Origin: an uncultured Verrucomicrobiota bacterium
GTDB lineage: Bacteria > Verrucomicrobiota > Verrucomicrobiia > Chthoniobacterales > SZAS-18
Length of the DNA: 11,358 nucleotides
Direction of reading: 5' to 3'
Assembly: GCA_937873255.1 (NCBI GenBank)
Contig: CALMVM010000169.1
Span: 1 to 11,358 of the forward strand
The notes beneath the pieces are model-generated. The model did no database searches. It saw nothing but the letters and a program-made list of their open reading frames with translations, and was not told the DNA's origin. The stretch's first letter is position 1. The number at the start of each line of letters is the position of its first letter. Positions 1-5,979 of this stretch are shown piece after piece. Both the position numbers and the translations under genes were made by a program.

Positions 1-1
1 G

Positions 2-1006
2 GCGCTGTACGAGAAGCTCCAGATTTCCTCGCGCGCCGAACTCGAAGCCGCCGAGCAGGCTGCGAACGTGCGTCACGAGCAGGCGCGCGCGGCGCGCGAG
101 ACCCTCGGTCGTCAGGCCAAGAAAGCCCGCGAAGCCGCGCACGAGGCGTCGGCATCCCACGAGGGGAACGAGCGCGCGGCGATCAAACTGCGCGCCGATT
201 CCGAAAGCCTCGCGCGGCAGTCCGCCCAACTCCACGCGCGTCATCCCGAAGGTTTGCCGCCCGCGCTCGACGCGGCGCTGTTCGCGTACGCGGAAACGAA
301 GTTCGCCTTGCAAAAGGCGCAGGAAAAACTCCCGCCCGACGCCGCCACCCTCGGCGAACGCAACCGTCGCGCCGCCGCCGCCGCCGCGCAGGTACTCGGC
401 GAACTCGACGCCAAACGCCGCGCGCGCGACGAGATTCGCGGCCGTTTGGAGTGGCTAGGCTCCCAGGCGCTCTACGCGCGCGAAACCGACCTCTTGGCCG
501 AACAGGCCGCGCTGACCGTCCAGGCCGATCACGCCCGCGCCCGCAGCCGCGCCGCCCGGCTCGTCCACGACCTGATCGAACGCCGCAAGCAGGCCGCCAC
601 ACGCACCGTGCTCGGACCGTTGCAGGAGCGCCTCGGCGCGCGGTTCGCGCAGGTCAGCGGCGAGCGAGAACGCCAGATTCACCTCGACGAATCCCTCAAC
701 ATCCGCGGCCTCGGCCGCAAAGCGGACGACCTCGTCGCCTTCGACGATCTATCTCAAGGCGCGAAGGAACAGCTTCTCCTCTGCCTGCGCTTGGCGGTCG
801 CGGAGGAACTCGCCGCCGCGCCGGGAGGTGGCCGCCAGTCGCTGGTGCTCGACGATGTGCTCGTCAACACGGACGCCGAGCGTCAGCGCCGCGTGCTCGA
901 CGTGCTTTCGGCCGCCGCCGGCGGGGGGTTGCAGATTCTCGTCTGCACCTGTCACCCCGAGCGTTACCGGGGTGTCGGGGAAGTCGTGAAATTGCGTCGG
1001 GGCTGA
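2..1006 (+). CDS. SMC/YhaN-like ATPase, C-terminal part (partial at left edge)
   Basis: The reading frame is open to the left edge, so only the last 334 or so residues are present. Most of what is visible is Ala/Arg/Glu-rich helix typical of a coiled-coil arm (about nt 2-640). The C-terminal half of an ABC-type ATPase head follows: a signature-like LSQGAKEQ (nt 749-772), a Walker B strand ending in Asp-Asp (LVLDD, the DD at nt 851-856), a D-loop-like VNTD, and a final VCTCHPER segment in the place of the H-loop. LSQG followed by LDDxLVN and a TCH motif is the pattern of YhaN/SbcC-like P-loop ATPases, which act on DNA ends or chromosome structure. The N-terminal Walker A would lie outside the window, so the exact family (YhaN, SbcC or other SMC-like) is inferred. 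An upstream sbcD-like nuclease partner would settle it. The gap to the TerC gene is 47 bases. Confidence 0.8.
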   Translation, partial: ALYEKLQISSRAELEAAEQAANVRHEQARAARETLGRQAKKAREAAHEASASHEGNERAAIKLRADSESLARQSAQLHARHPEGLPPALDAALFAYAETKFALQKAQEKLPPDAATLGERNRRAAAAAAQVLGELDAKRRARDEIRGRLEWLGSQALYARETDLLAEQAALTVQADHARARSRAARLVHDLIERRKQAATRTVLGPLQERLGARFAQVSGERERQIHLDESLNIRGLGRKADDLVAFDDLSQGAKEQLLLCLRLAVAEELAAAPGGGRQSLVLDDVLVNTDAERQRRVLDVLSAAAGGGLQILVCTCHPERYRGVGEVVKLRRG

Positions 1007-1053
1007 TTCCCACCCCTTGCCGGCATCGCGTCCCGCCTCTACCAAGACGAACG

Positions 1054-1797
1054 ATGAACTGGCTGACTGATCCCGAGTCCTGGGTGGCATTACTGACGCT
1101 GCTTTCCCTGGAGATCGTCCTCGGCATCGACAACATCATTTTCATCGCCATCCTCACGGCGAAACTCCCCGCCGATCAACAAGGCCGCGCCCGCACGGTC
1201 GGGCTGGCTCTGGCGATGATCACGCGCCTGGCGTTGCTTTGTTCGGTGGCGTGGCTGACGCGCCTGACGCAACCGCTGTTCGCCGTCTTCGGCAAGGGAT
1301 TCGCCGGACGCGACCTGATCTTTCTCGTCGGCGGACTGTTCCTTTTGACCAAAACCACCCGCGAAATCCACGCGAGGATCGAGGGCGAGGACGACGTGCC
1401 GGGCGGCCTGCGCGCTGGACCTTCCTTCGGCTCGATCCTCGTGCAGATCATGTTGCTCGACATGGTGTTCTCGCTGGACTCGATCATCACCGCCGTCGGC
1501 ATGGTGGACGAGATTCCCATCATGGTCGCCGCCGTGGTCCTGGCGGTCGGCGTGATGATGTTTGCTTCGGGCGGCATCAGCCGGTTCGTCGAGCGCCATC
1601 CCACGATCAAGATGCTCGCGCTCAGTTTTCTGCTCCTCATCGGCGTGACGCTCATCGCCGAGGGCTGGGGCCAGCACGTCTCCAAGGGCTACATTTATTT
1701 CGCCATGGGTTTCTCGCTGTTCGTCGAGTTCTTGAACCAACGCCAGCGCAAACGGGCCGCGTCGCGCCCACCTTCGCGCGATGACGACCGGGATTAA
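1054..1797 (+). CDS. TerC family integral membrane protein (YgdQ-like)
   Basis: This 247-residue protein closely follows the plan of E. coli YgdQ, a TerC-family inner-membrane protein of about the same length. About seven hydrophobic segments are visible, near residues 10-35, 47-70, 86-100, 126-150, 154-172, 186-203 and 212-228. The family hallmark acidic residues inside the membrane are in EIVLGIDNIIF (E20, D26) and MLLDMVFSLDSIITAVG (D136, D142). The conserved VERHPTIKMLALSF and KGYIYFAM blocks are also present. TerC relatives are implicated in metal-ion (Mn, tellurite-linked) homeostasis or export; the substrate here is not known. The ATG at 1054 is chosen because it gives the family-length N-terminus. 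The frame stays open further upstream, but that part lies opposite the ATPase gene and has no membrane or TerC character. No clear Shine-Dalgarno is seen. The C-terminal tail is Arg/Asp-rich. The stop overlaps the convergent sulfotransferase stop by 4 bases. Confidence 0.93.
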   Translation: MNWLTDPESWVALLTLLSLEIVLGIDNIIFIAILTAKLPADQQGRARTVGLALAMITRLALLCSVAWLTRLTQPLFAVFGKGFAGRDLIFLVGGLFLLTKTTREIHARIEGEDDVPGGLRAGPSFGSILVQIMLLDMVFSLDSIITAVGMVDEIPIMVAAVVLAVGVMMFASGGISRFVERHPTIKMLALSFLLLIGVTLIAEGWGQHVSKGYIYFAMGFSLFVEFLNQRQRKRAASRPPSRDDDRD

Positions 1798-2642
1798 GCC
1801 TCGCGGGTGCGGAAAATCTCGTCCTCACCGTTGGCGTACACCCAGGCGCGGTTGAGTCGGAGCATCCCCGGGACTACCAAGGCGGGCAGCCACCAGTCGG
1901 AACGCGTCATCCAGCGGTAGTCGTAGGACACCCGCGTTTGCGAGGCCTGCTTGCGCATGTCGTTGCCGACGAAAGAATGGTTGCACCCCGCGTGCACCTC
2001 GCGCGTCGGCTCGAAGGGCGCGATTTCCAGGAAATCGCAGACCCTCGCAAAGCTCGCGCGCAAACGCAGACACAACTCCTCGTATCCGAGCTGACGGCAC
2101 GGCAAGCCGGTCTTGCGCAAGGCGTCGGCGATGCGCCGATTTTCGCGCCTCCAACGCAACGCCGCTTCCAGCGCGAGAAAAATGCGGGGACGCCGAAGTG
2201 CTTTCTTGCGCAACTTCAGATCGACGATGGAAACAATCGCCGACCGAAAGTCCCGCGCGAGGAATAGTACGTGCGGGTCGAGTTCGGGTTCGCTGACCAG
2301 TTCCGCGAGGGTCTCGTGGATTTGTCCCGCGTCCACCGCCAGGACATTCGGACCGAATACGCGCGCGAAAACGTCGAGTGCCACGCGGTAACGCTCCACA
2401 ATGTTCTGCGGCGGGTGCGCGCGCGCTTCGTCGAGCACCTCCTTCCAATAAAGACATCGGCCGACTTGTTCGCCGCAACTGCATGCTTGCGCGGCGACTT
2501 CATCCGGATCGCGTTCGATCCAGCGCATGACCGCGTCGATTCCGCCGACGCCGATCATCTCCGGGTGTTGACCCAAGAGGAGATTCAGCAGCGTGGAACC
2601 ACTGTGAGGCAGCGATGCAACGTAGACGAATTTTTTGCGCAC
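1794..2642 (-). CDS. Sulfotransferase family protein (PAPS-dependent)
   Basis: The 282-residue protein has the two PAPS-binding elements of the sulfotransferase fold. A 5'-phosphosulfate loop SLPHSGSTLL lies at residues 10-19, with His13 where many family members have Arg. A 3'-phosphate motif LARDFRSAIVS supplies R130 and S138 with the usual spacing of eight. A cysteine cluster CSCG (54-57) plus C63 before YW is common in bacterial members. The later NHSFVGNDMR and YDYRW blocks (221-244) also match the family. It would transfer sulfate from PAPS to a hydroxyl or amine of a carbohydrate, lipid or other acceptor; the acceptor cannot be told from sequence. The start is a GTG with no visible Shine-Dalgarno, and no in-frame ATG lies just upstream. 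The gene stands alone: no PAPS synthesis or glycosyltransferase gene is adjacent. It converges on TerC. Confidence 0.87.
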   Translation of the reverse strand: MRKKFVYVASLPHSGSTLLNLLLGQHPEMIGVGGIDAVMRWIERDPDEVAAQACSCGEQVGRCLYWKEVLDEARAHPPQNIVERYRVALDVFARVFGPNVLAVDAGQIHETLAELVSEPELDPHVLFLARDFRSAIVSIVDLKLRKKALRRPRIFLALEAALRWRRENRRIADALRKTGLPCRQLGYEELCLRLRASFARVCDFLEIAPFEPTREVHAGCNHSFVGNDMRKQASQTRVSYDYRWMTRSDWWLPALVVPGMLRLNRAWVYANGEDEIFRTREA

Positions 2643-2768
2643 GGAATGAGTAGAAAAACCGTTGACCCCGACTACCCGTTTGCCGGCATATAGCGGGACT
2701 TACTAAAGGAGTGTCGATCATTTCTCCCATTTGGATTGTCGTTTTATGTCTTGATACTGGCCATACCG

Positions 2769-2800
2769 AATCAACTTTGATTTAACATCCTATAAATCAA
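2769..2800. promoter_or_regulatory. Cluster of three TTGATT/AATCAA half sites (candidate operator)
   Basis: Within 32 bases there are three copies of the same six-base word: AATCAA at 2769-2774, its complement TTGATT at 2777-2782 two bases later, and AATCAA again at 2795-2800. The second and third form a perfect 8-base inverted repeat, TTGATTTA / TAAATCAA, with an 8-base spacer. The first two form a dyad with a 2-base spacer. The cluster lies about 130 bases upstream of the sulfotransferase start, on the side where a regulator of that gene would bind. This is a pattern seen by eye; no regulator is identified, and AT-rich DNA makes such dyads more likely by chance. Confidence 0.3.
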
Positions 2801-2883
2801 CAACTAACGCTCGAAGGAAGCTGCGAAAAAAATTTCGTATTTTCCAGTAAAAATGTGTTCTCCATCAAATACTTTACTAAGAC

Positions 2884-2900
2884 GTAATGATCCCCATTAC
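2884..2900. repeat. Small perfect inverted repeat downstream of the protease gene
   Basis: GTAATG and CATTAC form a perfect 6-base stem with a 5-base loop, 20 bases past the protease stop on the minus strand. It could help end the protease transcript. However, the following minus-strand sequence is not a T-run, so a standard rho-independent terminator is not supported. Confidence 0.25.
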
Positions 2901-2920
2901 AAGAACAACGGGCGACCATT

Positions 2921-3964
2921 TCAGGTTCGCAATTCACGCGGGGTGACGACCACGAAGATCAGTTCTGTTCCCCGGATAATCATCACCGGCGACGGCACGC
3001 CGATCTCGGAAGCGACCAGACGCTTATGCAACTCGTCGATGGTCCCGATTGGTCGTCCTTTGAAACCCGCGATCACGTCCCCGATGCGCAACCCGGCGCG
3101 CTCCGCCGGACTGCCGGTCTCCACGCCCGCGATCAACACCCCGCGCTCGGTCTGCAAACGGTGAAAACGCACCACGCGCGGGTGCAGCGGCACATTCTGA
3201 CCCGCGACGCCGATGGACGAGCGGAGGATGCGTCCTTCCTTGATGAGCCACGCCGCGACGAACTGCGCCGTGTTGCTGGCGATGGCGAAGCAAATGCCCT
3301 GCGCGGGCAGGATGACCGCCGTGTTGACCCCGATGACTTCCCCCGCGCTGTTGACGAGCGGACCGCCGCTGTTGCCCGGATTCAGCGCGGCGTGGGTCTG
3401 GAGGATGTCGTCCATCAGCCGGCCGCTGTCGGCGCGCATCGTGCGTCCGAGCGCGGAGACGATGCCGGCCGTGACGGTTTGCTGGAAGCCATACGGACTG
3501 CCAATGGCGACCGCGATTTGTCCGACCCGCACGCGTGAGCTGTCCGCCAGCCGGACGTACGGCAGCGGATCGGAGCCGATCTGCGTGTGCAATCGGATGA
3601 CGGCCAGGTCCGTTTCCGGATCGGTGCCGACGACGTGCGCGGAAAACGTCCGGGCGTCGTGCAGGGTCACTTCCACCTCCCGCGCGCCGCGCACGACGTG
3701 GCTATTGGTGAGGATGAATCCATCCGGCGCAATGATGAAACCAGAGCCACTCCCCTGCCCCTTCTCACCGGCGACCACGCGGATATTCACCACGCTGGGC
3801 GCGACGCGGCCCGCCACGGCGGCCACCGTTTGCGAATAGGCATCGAGAAGCTGACCGTCGTCGGGCGGGTCAGCTTCGACCGTTGGGGAAAAACCCGCGT
3901 TGCGTTCGTTGAAAACCGGCAGGATCAGCGTGTTCCCGCCTGACCGTGGAAAATCGTGGTGCAT
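2921..3964 (-). CDS. HtrA/DegP-like S1C serine protease with one PDZ domain
   Basis: The 347-residue protein has a trypsin-like domain (about 40-240) with the full catalytic triad of the HtrA family: His89 in TNSHV, Asp119 in DPETDLAV and Ser199 in NPGNSGGP. A single PDZ domain follows (about 255-340, around GVLIAGVETGSPAERAG and the IGD turn). It should be a quality-control or regulatory protease or chaperone. No signal peptide or membrane anchor is seen at the N-terminus. A stop codon (3983-3985, minus strand) closes the frame seven codons upstream of the ATG, so a longer secreted form is excluded. It may therefore act in the cytoplasm, unlike DegP. A family of similar leaderless S1C proteases beginning with an LLDAYS-type segment exists, and this protein has LLDAYSQTV (39-47). 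It is divergent from an ArsR-type regulator, with a dyad in the 5' region. No good Shine-Dalgarno precedes the ATG. Confidence 0.9.
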   Translation of the reverse strand: MHHDFPRSGGNTLILPVFNERNAGFSPTVEADPPDDGQLLDAYSQTVAAVAGRVAPSVVNIRVVAGEKGQGSGSGFIIAPDGFILTNSHVVRGAREVEVTLHDARTFSAHVVGTDPETDLAVIRLHTQIGSDPLPYVRLADSSRVRVGQIAVAIGSPYGFQQTVTAGIVSALGRTMRADSGRLMDDILQTHAALNPGNSGGPLVNSAGEVIGVNTAVILPAQGICFAIASNTAQFVAAWLIKEGRILRSSIGVAGQNVPLHPRVVRFHRLQTERGVLIAGVETGSPAERAGLRIGDVIAGFKGRPIGTIDELHKRLVASEIGVPSPVMIIRGTELIFVVVTPRELRT

Positions 3965-3973
3965 AGGCTTGTA

Positions 3974-3991
3974 GTTCGCGTACTAGCGAAC
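3974..3991. promoter_or_regulatory. Perfect inverted repeat in the protease/ArsR divergent region (candidate operator)
   Basis: GTTCGC (3974-3979) and GCGAAC (3986-3991) are perfect 6-base arms around a 6-base spacer. The site lies 9 bases before the protease ATG on one strand and 27 bases before the ArsR ATG on the other. ArsR-family dimers bind inverted repeats overlapping their own promoters, so an autoregulatory operator controlling both genes is a reasonable inference. Binding itself is not shown by sequence. Confidence 0.45.
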
Positions 3992-3998
3992 AATAGAA

Positions 3999-4028
3999 AT
4001 GGATCGTCCTCCTGTGCTATGCTGTCAA
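3999..4028 (-). promoter_or_regulatory. Possible promoter for the protease gene (consensus -35, poor -10)
   Basis: On the minus strand a perfect TTGACA lies at 4028-4023, inside the first codons of the ArsR gene and pointing towards the protease. At 17-18 bases spacing the -10 position reads GATCCA or ATCCAT, a poor match to TATAAT. Transcription from here would run through the inverted repeat at 3974-3991, so a bound repressor could block it. Weak evidence overall. Confidence 0.2.
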
Positions 4029-4330
4029 GCGTGCCGCTCCATCCCTCCCCGTCCAAGACCCAGCTTCGTCTGCCGGTCGTGCTCTTTGCGTTGAGCGACC
4101 CGGCGCGGCTGCACATCGTCAAAACGCTTGATACCCGGGGAGAGACGATGTGCGCGGGGGTCGGTCTGCGCTTGGCGAAGTCGTCGTGTTCGCGGCATTT
4201 CAAGGTCCTGCGCGAGGCGGGCGTGATCCGCACCCGCCGCCACGGCACGGCGTATTTGAACACGCTGCGCCGCGAAGAACTCGACGCGCGTTTTCCCGGT
4301 TTGCTCGATGCCGTGCTGCGCGCGACGTGA
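4019..4330 (+). CDS. ArsR-family winged-helix transcriptional regulator
   Basis: This 103-residue protein fits the compact winged-helix plan: VLFALSDPARLHIVKTL (21-37) is the typical opening helix pair. A recognition helix lies around KSSCSRHFKVLREAGVI (54-70), and the wing follows through RTRRHGTAYLN. The C-terminal EELDARFPGLLDAVL is shared by a common ArsR-like subgroup. The classical metal-binding ELCVCDL motif is absent. Two cysteines (C45, C57) sit near the recognition helix, so thiol or other sensing is possible but unproven. ATG 4019 is chosen over the upstream GTG 3956, because the longer form would overlap the protease start and adds nothing family-like; GTG 4031 is a further option. 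It probably represses itself and the divergent protease through the dyad at 3974-3991. It ends 8 bases from the convergent acyltransferase stop. Confidence 0.85.
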   Translation: MLSSVPLHPSPSKTQLRLPVVLFALSDPARLHIVKTLDTRGETMCAGVGLRLAKSSCSRHFKVLREAGVIRTRRHGTAYLNTLRREELDARFPGLLDAVLRAT

Positions 4331-4338
4331 ACCGCGCG

Positions 4339-5085
4339 TCAGCGGTTGTAGGCGTCGAATTTTCCGTGCCTTCGTCCGAAGAAGTGGAGCACGCGGTCCC
4401 AGCGTTTGTTCATGGAGAGACCGGGCGGGTACACGACCTCGTACGGGGTCAGGTCGAGCGGTGTCAGCGTATCGCCGATCCGGTCGAAAAGTGAATTGAG
4501 AACCTCCGCCAATTGCTCGTCTGTGACGGACGAGGCCGTCGGCGCTCCCACCTGCACGAAAATGCTCGGACGCGATTCGATCAACCATTCGTAACGCAAG
4601 ACGAGCGGCAGAACGGCCGCGCCGGTCCGCCGCGCGAGAAATATCGCGCCCGGCTTGACCTCCACCGCTTCGCTGGCCGGCAGCAAGCGCCCTTGTACGA
4701 ACATCCACGCCAGCCGTGCGACGCCGCGCGTCCGTCCGCGCAACAGACGTACGGCATACCGCATCCCCGGCAGTGCGGTTGCGCGTGTGGACAGGTCGAT
4801 TCCGAAAACTCCCATCCAGGTGAAAAACCGGTAACGCCGAAGATTCTTTTCTTCCATCGCCAGATGAATGTCGTGCGGCAAAAACCGGTGCGACAAAACA
4901 TACAGGACGAAGCCGTCCCACCAATTCGTGTGATTGACACAGCCGACGACCGGACGGGTGGGATCGAGGGCGCGGAGATGTTCAACCCCGCCGACGTAGA
5001 CGTTGTGAAAACGGCGGCGCAGAGTGCGGTCGAGCCAGCGCCGGAGGAAGAAATTGAACGGCGCGGATTTGCGTGCGGGGATCAT
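4339..5085 (-). CDS. PlsC-like lysophospholipid/carotenoid acyltransferase, last gene of crt operon
   Basis: The 248-residue product (from ATG 5085) has the acyltransferase HX4D signature in VNHTNWWDGF: in this start's numbering His52 and Asp57. A GVFGIDLST block follows, then FVQGRLLPAS where PlsC relatives have the EGTR-type motif, so the motif is altered to QGRL. A hydrophobic AAVLPLVLRYEW strand comes next. It should transfer a fatty acyl chain from acyl-CoA or acyl-ACP to a hydroxyl acceptor at the membrane. ATG 5085 is preferred over GTG 5112 because it forms an ATGA overlap with the crtB stop, the usual mark of translational coupling. The position as the fourth gene of a carotenoid operon suggests acylation of a carotenoid derivative, as acyltransferases do for acylated carotenoid glycosides. 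No glycosyltransferase is in view, so an ordinary membrane-lipid role is the main alternative. Confidence 0.85.
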   Translation of the reverse strand: MIPARKSAPFNFFLRRWLDRTLRRRFHNVYVGGVEHLRALDPTRPVVGCVNHTNWWDGFVLYVLSHRFLPHDIHLAMEEKNLRRYRFFTWMGVFGIDLSTRATALPGMRYAVRLLRGRTRGVARLAWMFVQGRLLPASEAVEVKPGAIFLARRTGAAVLPLVLRYEWLIESRPSIFVQVGAPTASSVTDEQLAEVLNSLFDRIGDTLTPLDLTPYEVVYPPGLSMNKRWDRVLHFFGRRHGKFDAYNR

Positions 5086-5966
5086 GGCCGCGTGCGTCGG
5101 TAGTCGCGCCACGCGCGGCCGGCGAGCAGGAGCTTGCGAACAAGGGAAGTTTTCGCGCGCCGCCGGAGAACTTCATAATCCTGTTTCTCGATTTCATCGA
5201 GGATACCCGCGTAAACGTGGCGCATCAGCCAAACCGTGAACTGGGAACCGTCGTCGGCGAGCAGCGGAATGCCGGCCTCCGCGCGCCGGTAGTATTCGCG
5301 TGCCCGCACGGCTTGCTGTCGCAGCAGGCTGCGCAGCGGATCAGTGACCCTCGCCAGGGCAAGGGTCTCCACCTCGACCCCTGCGGCGTCCATCTCGTCG
5401 GCGGGCAGATAGACGCGGCTCATCCCGAAGTCCTCGCCCACGTCGCGCAAAATGTTCGTCAATTGCATGGCGATGCCGAGCTCGATGGCATGCTCCCACC
5501 CCGAGTCGTCGCGCAACTCGAAGATGCGCGCCATCATCAGACCCACCACCGACGCCACGTGGTAGCAATAATCGCGCAACTGCGGCCAATCCGCGATTCG
5601 CACCGGCCCGAAGTCCATGCTGACGCCTTTGAGCAGATCGAGAAACGGCTGTTTCTCGATCCCGTAGCGCCGCACCGCCCACGCGAACGCCGGCGCAAAG
5701 GGAGGCTCGCGCAACTCGCCGGCCACCATTCGGTCGAACGACTCACTGACCCGCGCCAGGGCCACCGAAACATCGCCGCCGCCCGGGTCGCGGTCCACGA
5801 GATCGTCCGCGTATCGGCAGAACGCGTAAACCGCGTACGCCCCGCGCTTTTTTTCCTTGGGTAAAGCCGTCGACGCGAAATAAAAACTGCGAGCGTGCTT
5901 TCGCGTCTGCGTGTGGCAAAACGCATGGCTCGCTTCCAGCGCCGGACGGGCCGCTTCGTTTTCCAT
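5082..5966 (-). CDS. crtB: Phytoene synthase
   Basis: The 294-residue protein is a trans-isoprenyl diphosphate synthase that condenses two GGPP to phytoene. The first Asp-rich motif is AFCRYADDLVD (residues 48-58; D54, D55, D58). The second is QLTNILRDVGED (168-179). Further family blocks are HARSFYFASTALP (24-36) with the conserved Ser/Tyr, SRVYLP (183-188) and the C-terminal MRHVYAGILDEIE (248-260). Length and motifs also fit squalene or dehydrosqualene synthases. The neighbouring CrtI-type desaturase and GGPP-synthase-like protein favour the C40 reaction. It starts 13 bases after the crtI stop and overlaps the acyltransferase by 4 bases. A GGAGG lies only 2 bases before the ATG. Confidence 0.93.
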   Translation of the reverse strand: MENEAARPALEASHAFCHTQTRKHARSFYFASTALPKEKKRGAYAVYAFCRYADDLVDRDPGGGDVSVALARVSESFDRMVAGELREPPFAPAFAWAVRRYGIEKQPFLDLLKGVSMDFGPVRIADWPQLRDYCYHVASVVGLMMARIFELRDDSGWEHAIELGIAMQLTNILRDVGEDFGMSRVYLPADEMDAAGVEVETLALARVTDPLRSLLRQQAVRAREYYRRAEAGIPLLADDGSQFTVWLMRHVYAGILDEIEKQDYEVLRRRAKTSLVRKLLLAGRAWRDYRRTRP

Positions 5967-5968
5967 GA

Positions 5969-5973
5969 CCTCC
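5969..5973 (-). promoter_or_regulatory. Shine-Dalgarno before crtB with very short spacing
   Basis: The minus strand reads ACGGAGGTC directly before the crtB ATG, placing GGAGG only 2 bases from the start. This is shorter than the usual 5-9 bases and may lower initiation. crtI has no visible Shine-Dalgarno at all, so this is the only recognisable one inside the operon. Confidence 0.5.
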
Positions 5974-5979
5974 GTCGAT

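Larger units (their letters stand above)
2643..2920. other. AT-rich intergenic island between sulfotransferase and protease genes
   Basis: This 278-base gap holds no convincing gene. From about 2690 to 2905 it is visibly AT-rich against very GC-rich flanks. It must contain the upstream region of the minus-strand sulfotransferase and the 3' end of the protease transcript. It carries a cluster of TTGATT/AATCAA half sites (2769-2800), a small A/T hairpin CGAAA-AAAA-TTTCG (2824-2837) and a GTAATG/CATTAC dyad (2884-2900). I could not assign a convincing -35/-10 pair. Confidence 0.6.

Noticed and set aside
451..1053. N-terminal extension of TerC by about 200 residues
   Set aside because: It lies in another frame over the ATPase gene, is Arg/Pro-rich and has no membrane or family character. 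ATG 1054 gives the normal family length.
1090..1740. Long open frame on the minus strand opposite the TerC gene, and a second one at 1176-1685
   Set aside because: They mirror the TerC coding strand, have no recognisable family and low-complexity Asp/His/Arg composition. TerC itself is unmistakable; open antisense frames are common at high GC.
2853..3164. Small plus-strand open frame covering the AT-rich spacer and protease 3' end
   Set aside because: Most of it is antisense to the conserved PDZ domain, and there is no ribosome binding site or family similarity.
3956..4018. GTG 3956 as start of the ArsR gene
   Set aside because: It would overlap the protease start codon and place the candidate operator inside the coding region; the added residues do not match the family.
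5086..5112. GTG 5112 as start of the acyltransferase
   Set aside because: ATG 5085 forms the classical ATGA overlap with crtB and loses no family-conserved residues. The GTG cannot be fully excluded.
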